DNA from: Candidatus Kapaibacterium sp.
GTDB lineage: Bacteria; Bacteroidota; Ignavibacteria; Kapaibacteriales; NICIL-2
Direction of reading: 5' to 3'
Assembly (NCBI GenBank): GCA_025055755.1
Contig: JANWWF010000002.1
Coordinates: 1 to 64,000, forward strand
Length of the DNA stretch: 64,000 nucleotides
Position 1 is the stretch's first letter. Every line of letters begins with the position of its first letter. This document shows, piece by piece, positions 8,677 to 15,853 of the stretch. A program made the translations under genes and the position numbers. The notes beneath the pieces were generated by a model. It worked only from the letters and a program-made list of their open reading frames with translations, ran no database searches and had not been told where the DNA came from.

Positions 8677-10341
8677 GTGATAGGTGCCCGTACTTCTTGC
8701 TTCAGACACGGGCCCGAGAAACTTTATGCATTGCTCAATTTGGTGGTATGGTGGATGCTCTTTACTGGTCAGCTATCTGCCCAAGCAATTCGTCTCAGCG
8801 GGTCGGTTGGAACCACAGCAGAACTTTACCGAGCATATGGTAATCCCGCACGCCTGCCATCAGAGACGTACCGTGCAGTCGCCCGGCTGAATGTGAGTTT
8901 GTTCAATCAGATCGAATTACCGTTGGAGCTTTTTCTCAATAGTGGTCAGGTAGGTTTCCAGCAGCCATTCAATCAAGTTGGAATTACTCCACGGGTGGGG
9001 GATTGGCTTCAACTTTTCGGCGGGTGGTACTCTACTAGCGTCTCTGACCTTACTTTTGGTGACTTACGCATTCTTGGCGGAGGGGTAGAATTGATGCCGG
9101 GTAATTTCCGGCTTGCGGTACACTATGGTTATACTCGCCTCGGGCGCGAACCCGATCCTTCTATTGGGTTTTTTGGAGAATATCGGCGTCGGGTTATTCT
9201 TGGTAAGCTTGGTTTTGAAACACCAGAGGGAACCTTTATCACACTTCAAGCAATGACCTCGCAGGATGAAGCCGGTACAATCCGCCGTGATAGCTTAACT
9301 GCATCTCCCCAGGCAAATGCAGTTCTGTCGGTAGCTGGAGGAGCCAGCATTGCAAACGGTGCTGTGCGTATTCGAGGAGAGCTTGCAGCAGGGCTTCTTA
9401 CTAATAACCTGCAGGCAGGTATTGATAGCGCTCTTGCTGAGAATATTCCTGCCCTTCTCCAGCAGATTATCCCGATAAACGCGACATCGAACATAGATGG
9501 CGCTGCGCGACTGAACATTGCAATAGCACCAAGCACATCGTGGGGCCTATCACTCGATGGTCAATGGATAGGTCCTGGCTTTGTTTCTCTTGGTTTTGCC
9601 CAGCTACTCAATGACATTCTTGATCTTTCTGCCTCCCCCTTTGTCCGCATGCTGGAGGGGAAGCTATTACTTCGGGCGACGGTCAGCCGCCGTTCTAACA
9701 ACTTGCGTAAGACTCGAATAGCAACAATTGAGCGATGGATGACTAATGGAGGACTAACCTGGCAGATTAGCGATGCTGTTAGCCTTGATGTACAAGTGGG
9801 TCAATACACCATGACCTCAGACCACCAGAACGATACGCTCCGAGCAGATAACAAAACCCAGACGCTGAGCTTTACTCCAAATTGGCGCTTCCAGGTCTCT
9901 GGTCAGGACCACTTCCTGATCGCATCAGCAAGTATTCAGCGGACCATTGATGGGAATATCCTGAGTGGCCGGTATGGAAATAATTCCTCGCTAAATCTCA
10001 CCCTCTCGCATGCGACTCAATTCCCCTCGCGGCTTGGGATAAACACATCACTAAGCTATAGCCATACCGAGACATTTTTGCAAAGCCTTCGATTTGCCAC
10101 TCTGAGTGAGTCTTTGAATTATCCGCTTACAGAGCGTCTCGGGCTTCGAACGACTATTGGTATCAACACTACAACAGCGACCCGCACAACCCTCCAGCTA
10201 TTTTTCCGTGGCACGCTAAGCTACTCTCTGGAACAGTGGGGAACTCTAACATTCCAGCTGATGAATAATGCTTTTGATATGACAACCGATAACCGTTACA
10301 CTGAACTTTTCGCAAGTCTGCAATACACGGTGAACTTATAA
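8677..10341 (+). CDS. Putative outer-membrane beta-barrel protein
   Basis: An exported protein of about 554 residues whose body alternates hydrophobic and polar residues (NFRLAVHYGYTRLG, TLSFTPNWRFQV, GTLTFQLMNNAFDM) and closes with FASLQYTVNL, a pattern of outer-membrane barrel strands. I do not recognise a named family. The frame is open further upstream, antisense to the neighbouring gene, so the start must be chosen. The GTG at 8677 gives a signal peptide with Arg/Lys before the hydrophobic core and a GQLSAQA cleavage region. TTG 8731 and ATG 8755 are alternatives that lack basic residues. It is divergent from the T9SS cargo gene and sits inside a cell-surface cluster. Confidence 0.6.
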   Translation: MIGARTSCFRHGPEKLYALLNLVVWWMLFTGQLSAQAIRLSGSVGTTAELYRAYGNPARLPSETYRAVARLNVSLFNQIELPLELFLNSGQVGFQQPFNQVGITPRVGDWLQLFGGWYSTSVSDLTFGDLRILGGGVELMPGNFRLAVHYGYTRLGREPDPSIGFFGEYRRRVILGKLGFETPEGTFITLQAMTSQDEAGTIRRDSLTASPQANAVLSVAGGASIANGAVRIRGELAAGLLTNNLQAGIDSALAENIPALLQQIIPINATSNIDGAARLNIAIAPSTSWGLSLDGQWIGPGFVSLGFAQLLNDILDLSASPFVRMLEGKLLLRATVSRRSNNLRKTRIATIERWMTNGGLTWQISDAVSLDVQVGQYTMTSDHQNDTLRADNKTQTLSFTPNWRFQVSGQDHFLIASASIQRTIDGNILSGRYGNNSSLNLTLSHATQFPSRLGINTSLSYSHTETFLQSLRFATLSESLNYPLTERLGLRTTIGINTTTATRTTLQLFFRGTLSYSLEQWGTLTFQLMNNAFDMTTDNRYTELFASLQYTVNL

Positions 10342-10456
10342 GCACAGTCTGAAAACGGTAGGGTGCTTTTTGCAGGGAAAGGAAAAGGGATGCAGCACAT
10401 TTGGTACGTGGGTGAGTATGGAAAGCGTGTCATTAATCTCTTTACGCGATCTCATG

Positions 10457-10504
10457 CGTTAAGCAGGGAGTAGTTACGATCGTTAAGCAGGGAGTAGTTA
10501 CGAT
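10457..10504. repeat. Perfect 24-bp tandem duplication
   Basis: Two identical, directly abutting 24-bp units (10457-10480 and 10481-10504), each starting CGTTAAGCAGGG and ending GTAGTTACGAT. Their junction makes the 8-bp palindrome ACGATCGT. No third copy was seen in the window. It could be a duplicated operator half or a simple replication-slippage duplication. Confidence 0.9.
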
Positions 10505-10614
10505 TCTCCTTTGTCTTCTCAGCTAAAAGCTTCGATATCTCCAATGACTATGGCGGCTTCGAACATCCAGTGCTTTCAGCAATGCGCCTAATATCACGGG
10601 TGCTTTTCATGCTG

Positions 10615-10631
10615 TTAACATTTTGGTAACA
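10615..10631 (+). promoter_or_regulatory. Spaced direct repeat TTAACA-N5-GTAACA
   Basis: Two near-identical hexamers, TTAACA and GTAACA, lie 11 bp apart start to start, one helical turn, immediately upstream of the TonB receptor gene. OmpR/PhoB-family regulators bind hexamer repeats at this spacing (for example the Bacillus PhoP box). Assignment to a phosphate-type regulator is speculative. Confidence 0.25.
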
Positions 10632-10682
10632 CACCTACAATACTTGCCTAAACTGCTCAGGGGAGTTTTGCGCTCGGTCTGT

Positions 10683-13577
10683 GTGTGGTTGGTTTCACGT
10701 TTACACCGCTTTCTTATGCTTGTTTCAATACTCGTGTGTGTGGTTATTTGTAGCTCTCTCTCATACAGTGCAGAAGAAGTGGGAGCTATCTCTGGTAAGG
10801 TGCGAGAAGCTGCAACAGGCGAAGCTCTCCGCGGCGCAACCATAATCTTGGATGGGACGAAGAAAGGCGCGATTAGCGATCCAAAGGGCAATTTCACTAT
10901 CAAAAACGTACCTGCGGGGAAGTATTCGCTCACAGTGCGATATGTTGGGTACGAAACGAAGCGCATAACAAATGTGGTCGTTGAGCCGGGAAAAACAACG
11001 ATTGTCTCAATTGTATTAGACCGAGACCGGCAAGTCATTGCGCGAGATGTGGTTGTTGAGGCAAGGCGCACAACAGAAACGCAGGCTGCAATATTGGCGC
11101 AACGAAAAAATAGTGCCCAAGTCAGCGACGGAGTAAGTATTGAGGAGATCAAAAAACTTCCTGATAATGATGCAGGGCAGGCTCTTCGTCGTGTTTCAGG
11201 GGTTACCCTAGCAAACGACAAGTACATCGTTGTCCGTGGCACCAGTGATCGCTACAACAACGCCATGCTCAACGGCGTGGCACTGACATCAACAGAGCCC
11301 GATAAGAAGGCATTTACGTACGACCTTTTTCCAAGCGAACTTCTCGAAAGTGCAACGATCGCAAAGACATTTACACCGGATTTACCGGGGAATTTTACTG
11401 GTGGTATGGTTCAGCTAAACACAATAGAATTTCCCTCGCAATCTTCAGTGAAAATCAGTTTTGGTTCCTCGGTCAATGATAATGCATTTCTTCAACGCGA
11501 TCGTTTTATCAGCTCTCCTGGGGGAAGGTACGATTGGATCGGTTTTGATGATGGTAGCCGGACCCGCATGCCAGAAGGCATGCCGAAAAATCGGCGAGAA
11601 ATGAGTGCTCTCCTGAGCGCGGTGCGCAATCCGTATGACACAACTGGAGCACGTCAACGATGGACACAAATCGGGCGAACCTTCAACAACCAAAATTGGC
11701 AGCGAACTCAAAGGACTCTGGTAACTCCAAATAGTTCCCTATCCATTGCATATTCTGATGTTGCTTCGCTGGGGGGGATGGAATTGGGGATTGTTGCCAG
11801 TTTAGTGTACTCCAACTCATGGGGAATTGCCACTATTGAGCGAAATGGTATCCTGGCGGACCGATCAAAATGGTTTGATACAAGGGGATACAATCCCACT
11901 CGAACAACAAATCTCGGTGGTATGCTCAATCTTGCAGTCCGTCCAAGTAGTGCCACCACCTTATCTCTACGGACAGTTTTTAGCCACAGTGCAGATGAAG
12001 ACGTTGTTGTGCTTAATGGACAAGATTACGTGCGGATTTTCGACACCAAGCAGCTTTCGATGCAGTACGTTGAAAAAACATTGATTTCATCAGTGCTTGG
12101 CGGTGAGCACACGCTTGCAGAGTTCTTCAATGCTGCGCTTGATTGGAAAGTGGGGTATTCATATTCAGGGCGAAATGAGCCAGATTTCCGCAGGTTCCGC
12201 TTTGCACGACAGACTCCCTCACCTGGTGACTCATATATCGAACCCTTTACCTCTGACATCATAAGTTTTACCCCCTTAGGCCAGGGGGATGGTGTGCGTG
12301 CAGGCCGGTTTTTTTCTACTCTTGACGAGCATGGATATAGTGGCTCTTTCAATCTGCTCATTCCAATCAATGCAATTAAACTCAAAACAGGATTCTTGAC
12401 CGAGCATCGCAGTCGACGCTTTTCCGCACGGTCGTTTACCTACGTTCCTGGCCCGGAGTTTAGTTTAGACTACAGCGTGTTTACCCTGCCAGACTCGGTG
12501 CAGTGGGCTGATCCATCGAGAATATTCCAGCCTGCCCATTTCGGACCCCAAGGAATTGGAGTCTCGGAAGATTCCCGCTTAGCAGATGCATACGACGCAG
12601 GGGAACGGCTTTATGCAGGGTACATTATGGCAGATTGGTCGCTCGATGAGATGGGCATTCCCATCCGAGTTATTGGGGGAGTGCGGTATGAGGACAACCG
12701 GCAGACCCTTAGTAGTTACGATCTAAGCGACCGTCCTGTCAACGTTGACTTGCGGACGGGAGACCTCCTACCAGCACTATCCCTTGTGTTCAAGCTTACC
12801 CCAGCGATGAATCTGCGGGTTGCAGCATCGCAAACGTTGGCACGTCCGGCGCTACGAGAATTTGCGCCGTTTGCATTCTACGACTTTTCCACGCAGTCCC
12901 AAGTGATGGGGAACCCCAACCTGACGCGTGCCCTTATTACTAATGGCGACATTCGGTGGGAGTGGTTCCCCGCGCCAGGAGAAGTACTATCTGCAGGTGT
13001 GTTCTACAAGCGCTTCCTTCATGCAATAGAGGAGACCATTTATCTCGAACAACAAGAAATTGCGCGCACATTTCGAAATGCTGAAGGACCTGCCCACAAT
13101 TATGGGCTTGAGCTGGAGCTCCGCAAGCGACTTGATATCCTGGGTGAGTGGGGAGAAAATGTTACGGTTTCTTTCAACTACGCACGTATTTTCTCAGAAA
13201 TTGCTGTAGCGCAAGGAGGGCAAATTGATCGCCGCCCGATGTGGGGGCAGTCCCCCTTTACCTTCAATGCAGTGGTATTGGCCGCAATACCGGCGTGGGA
13301 TGCAACTTTCAGTATCGGCTACAACGTCTTCGGGCGGCGTATCGTCCTTGTTGGGCTTCGGAATGCTTATTTGTTCGAAGATCCCCATACCTATGAACTT
13401 CCCCGTGATGTGATAGACATAACTGCAACGAAACGCTTCGGTGACTTTGAACTCCGCATTTCAATTCGTGACCTGCTTAACCAGCCTCTTCGGTGGGAGC
13501 AGGGCAATACTGTTGTTCAGTCCACCATACGTGGACGTTCCATAGGTGTTGGATTAAGCTACCGTCTTGGTCAGTAA
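10683..13577 (+). CDS. TonB-dependent receptor with carboxypeptidase-regulatory domain
   Basis: A TonB-dependent outer-membrane receptor of about 964 residues. After the signal peptide comes a carboxypeptidase-regulatory-like domain (GAISGKVREAATGEALRGA, then PKGNFTIKNVPAGKYSL and VRYVGYE). The plug domain follows (LPDNDAGQALRRVSGV, VVRGTSDRYNNAMLNG), and then a long 22-strand-type barrel ending GVGLSYRLGQ. Such receptors import a ligand with TonB/ExbBD energy; the ligand here is unknown. The frame is open from a TTG at 10623, which would overlap the candidate operator. The GTG at 10683 gives basic residues before the hydrophobic core, and ATG 10716 is also possible. The next gene, encoding a T9SS-sorted protein, starts 29 nt downstream and is probably a partner. 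Confidence 0.88.
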   Translation: MWLVSRLHRFLMLVSILVCVVICSSLSYSAEEVGAISGKVREAATGEALRGATIILDGTKKGAISDPKGNFTIKNVPAGKYSLTVRYVGYETKRITNVVVEPGKTTIVSIVLDRDRQVIARDVVVEARRTTETQAAILAQRKNSAQVSDGVSIEEIKKLPDNDAGQALRRVSGVTLANDKYIVVRGTSDRYNNAMLNGVALTSTEPDKKAFTYDLFPSELLESATIAKTFTPDLPGNFTGGMVQLNTIEFPSQSSVKISFGSSVNDNAFLQRDRFISSPGGRYDWIGFDDGSRTRMPEGMPKNRREMSALLSAVRNPYDTTGARQRWTQIGRTFNNQNWQRTQRTLVTPNSSLSIAYSDVASLGGMELGIVASLVYSNSWGIATIERNGILADRSKWFDTRGYNPTRTTNLGGMLNLAVRPSSATTLSLRTVFSHSADEDVVVLNGQDYVRIFDTKQLSMQYVEKTLISSVLGGEHTLAEFFNAALDWKVGYSYSGRNEPDFRRFRFARQTPSPGDSYIEPFTSDIISFTPLGQGDGVRAGRFFSTLDEHGYSGSFNLLIPINAIKLKTGFLTEHRSRRFSARSFTYVPGPEFSLDYSVFTLPDSVQWADPSRIFQPAHFGPQGIGVSEDSRLADAYDAGERLYAGYIMADWSLDEMGIPIRVIGGVRYEDNRQTLSSYDLSDRPVNVDLRTGDLLPALSLVFKLTPAMNLRVAASQTLARPALREFAPFAFYDFSTQSQVMGNPNLTRALITNGDIRWEWFPAPGEVLSAGVFYKRFLHAIEETIYLEQQEIARTFRNAEGPAHNYGLELELRKRLDILGEWGENVTVSFNYARIFSEIAVAQGGQIDRRPMWGQSPFTFNAVVLAAIPAWDATFSIGYNVFGRRIVLVGLRNAYLFEDPHTYELPRDVIDITATKRFGDFELRISIRDLLNQPLRWEQGNTVVQSTIRGRSIGVGLSYRLGQ

Positions 13578-13606
13578 ATGTTGTCCCACTACTTGTGTGT
13601 ACTCCT

Positions 13607-15631
13607 ATGCACCGTTTGTTGATAGTTCTTGTCACTGTGGTTGCGACGGTCGCATGGTCGCAATCGATTAGCGTTCGTCTTGTTCGTCCGGCAGGGGGTG
13701 AAGTCTTTCGCCCTGGGATGTCGGAAGATCTCGTTTGGGACGCATCAGCGTATCCGGGTGTCTTTCCAACCTGGCGATTCCAATTTGCAACATCGCCAAG
13801 TGGACCGTGGACCGATTTGCCCGGTGCAACTGCTGTGAAAGACTCCGCCGCACGCCGTGGTCAATTCTTGGGTGGTTTCCGCGTGCCAGCTATTCCGACG
13901 ACAACCGGCTATGTCCGTATGGTGTTGGTAAAGCCTGATGGCAGCCTTGACGAGTCGGTAACCAGCCGCAATCAGCAACCCTTCACAATCGTTCAACCAC
14001 AGCCGATACGTATTGATTCTGTTCTCCGTACACCAATCACTACCCGCGTGCAATTGAGTGCCCGCAAGGTTTATGGGCTCGATGGTTATGTGTTCGTTGA
14101 TGACGGGGGGGTACTCGTTATAGAACCAGGTACACGCATTGTGGGCGATACCGTCGGACAGAACTCAGCTCTTTGTGTCAATCGGGGTGGGAAAATTATA
14201 GCAGCAGGCACGCGAACGCGACCAATCATTATGACGTCATCGGCACCTCCAGGGCAGCGGGCATCAGGGGACTGGGGTGGATTACTTATCTGCGGACGTG
14301 CACGGACAAATCATCCAGGGGGACAAGCGGCGCTCGAGGGTGGTATCGCCGATGCAAACCAAGTGCGGGGGTGGTTTGGAGGAACCGATGACGACGACTC
14401 AAGCGGGGTTGTCCGATACGTGCGAATCGAATTTGCTGGTATTGCGGCCGCACCGAATAGCGAATTGAACTCGCTGACGATGGGAGGTGTCGGACGCCGC
14501 ACGATCATTGAATATGTGCAATGCAGCTACGGCAACGATGACTCATTCGAGTGGTTCGGCGGTACGGTCAATGGTAGGTACCTAATCTCGACTGGCTGTC
14601 TTGATGATGATTTCGACACAGATAATGGATGGAGCGGACGAGTGCAGTTTGCTGTTGCGCAGCGATTCCGTGCGCGTGCCGACCAATCCATTTCACAGGC
14701 ATTTGAATCCGATAATGATGCCAGTGGTTCGTTCAATCGTCCGCTAACTAGTGGTGTGTTTTCGAATGTTACGGTAATTGGTCCCCTGCAGGATACATCG
14801 TGGACAGCAGGGACAGGTACGACACCGAATACATATAACAGCCGCTTCGGTGCAGCAGCGCAAATACGCCGCAACTCACGGCAAAGTATTATCAACAGTG
14901 TGTTCATAGGTTGGCCACGGGGAGTGGAAATTGCAGGGAGTAATACAATGGCCGCTGCATTCGGGGATTCATTGCTTTTGCGAAACAACACGTTCTACGG
15001 CATTAAGGGAACATGGCTCAACTTTGCTGGTGGTACTCCTCCTTCAGGAATGACTACCAGTTGGATCGAGCAGCCGCAGTTTAACAACATTATCAATCGT
15101 GCTTCTCCTGCACTGGCGCAGCTTATCAATCCGTTTGCAACCGATGTGAGTTTCAACCCTCAGCCGACAGAGGAATCGCCGCTTGCACTGCAAGGTACAA
15201 CCTTTTTGAGCACACCACTTGTTGACCTTAGCGCGTTCCAGCAGGTTAGCTATCGTGGTGCTTTCGCCCCATTCCCAGCAGAGCGGTGGGACCTGCCTTG
15301 GGCTGAGTATGACCCAGTCAATGCAGACTACACTCTTTCGGCAGATGATGCCTCTAATGATGTAATTCCGTTGTCAGTGGAAGTACTGCCTAATCCTGTA
15401 AACGATGCTGCAGTTATCCGTTATTCGTTGCCCGAAGACGACCGCGTCTCGCTAAGTGTCTTCGATGTACAAGGGAGAGAAGTTGTTCGCTATCTAACGC
15501 TTCACCCGCATCATGCGAGTATCTACGAAGTGCCTATTTCTGCGCAGTGGCTCACCAGTGGAACCTACTTTGCTCGTTTGACTACCGAGCGGAATGGTAC
15601 TGTAACTGTTCCGATTGTGATTGTGCGCTAA
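13607..15631 (+). CDS. T9SS-sorted beta-helix-like surface protein
   Basis: A 674-residue secreted protein with a signal peptide (MHRLLIVLVTVVATVAWSQS). An N-terminal Ig-like region (LVRPAGGEVFRPGMSEDLVW) is followed by a repetitive Gly/Asp-rich core of parallel-beta-helix character (VLVIEPGTRIVGD, GDWGGLLICGRA, RYVRIEFAGI, FEWFGGTVNGRYL). The C-terminal ~85 residues are a T9SS type A sorting domain (VEVLPNPVNDAAVIRYSLP, VFDVQGREV, SGTYFARL). The ATG at 13607 is preferred because upstream codons overlap the receptor gene and lack a signal. Proteins of this type commonly sit just downstream of a TonB receptor in Bacteroidota, suggesting a surface capture partner. Ligand unknown. Confidence 0.8.
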   Translation: MHRLLIVLVTVVATVAWSQSISVRLVRPAGGEVFRPGMSEDLVWDASAYPGVFPTWRFQFATSPSGPWTDLPGATAVKDSAARRGQFLGGFRVPAIPTTTGYVRMVLVKPDGSLDESVTSRNQQPFTIVQPQPIRIDSVLRTPITTRVQLSARKVYGLDGYVFVDDGGVLVIEPGTRIVGDTVGQNSALCVNRGGKIIAAGTRTRPIIMTSSAPPGQRASGDWGGLLICGRARTNHPGGQAALEGGIADANQVRGWFGGTDDDDSSGVVRYVRIEFAGIAAAPNSELNSLTMGGVGRRTIIEYVQCSYGNDDSFEWFGGTVNGRYLISTGCLDDDFDTDNGWSGRVQFAVAQRFRARADQSISQAFESDNDASGSFNRPLTSGVFSNVTVIGPLQDTSWTAGTGTTPNTYNSRFGAAAQIRRNSRQSIINSVFIGWPRGVEIAGSNTMAAAFGDSLLLRNNTFYGIKGTWLNFAGGTPPSGMTTSWIEQPQFNNIINRASPALAQLINPFATDVSFNPQPTEESPLALQGTTFLSTPLVDLSAFQQVSYRGAFAPFPAERWDLPWAEYDPVNADYTLSADDASNDVIPLSVEVLPNPVNDAAVIRYSLPEDDRVSLSVFDVQGREVVRYLTLHPHHASIYEVPISAQWLTSGTYFARLTTERNGTVTVPIVIVR

Positions 15632-15686
15632 TCGTAAGGTCGCGACCCTAACAATCTCCGCCGAGCGGAGAACCACACACACGCAG

Positions 15687-15710
15687 CAGGGCGTCCAGAG
15701 GGACGCCCTG
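15687..15710 (+). terminator. Strong hairpin terminator
   Basis: A perfect 10-bp GC-rich stem (CAGGGCGTCC / GGACGCCCTG) with a 4-nt AGAG loop, followed by TTGTTGTTCC. It lies 55 nt after the T9SS protein stop and fits an intrinsic terminator for the receptor operon. Confidence 0.8.
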
Positions 15711-15811
15711 TTGTTGTTCCTCTTGAACGCATACTATTTACTACCTGCCATACACATAACGAGAAAAATGGCAAGAGAAACGATTTATTGGAAAGCTGTG
15801 TTTCTACGTTG

Positions 15812-15819
15812 TACTTTTG
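15812..15819 (+). promoter_or_regulatory. Candidate -7 element TACTTTTG
   Basis: TACTTTTG fits TAnnTTTG, 34 nt before the start at 15854. A TTG lies 21 nt upstream as a weak -33 candidate. It follows the terminator at 15687-15710, so a new transcript is expected here. Confidence 0.55.
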
Positions 15820-15853
15820 TTCGGAAAAATCCACCGTAGGCAAGGAGGTGGCA

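Larger units (their letters stand above)
10342..10682. other. Gene-free region upstream of TonB receptor
   Basis: About 340 bp without a convincing gene, the longest gap in the window. It holds a perfect tandem 24-bp repeat (10457-10504) and a spaced repeat TTAACA-N5-GTAACA (10615-10631) just before the receptor gene. The first ~115 bp show nothing recognisable. It probably carries the receptor promoter and operator. Confidence 0.5.

Noticed and set aside
10607-11242. Minus-strand open frame opposite the receptor N-terminus
   Set aside because: It reads the complement of the plug and regulatory domains; the receptor is the conserved strand.
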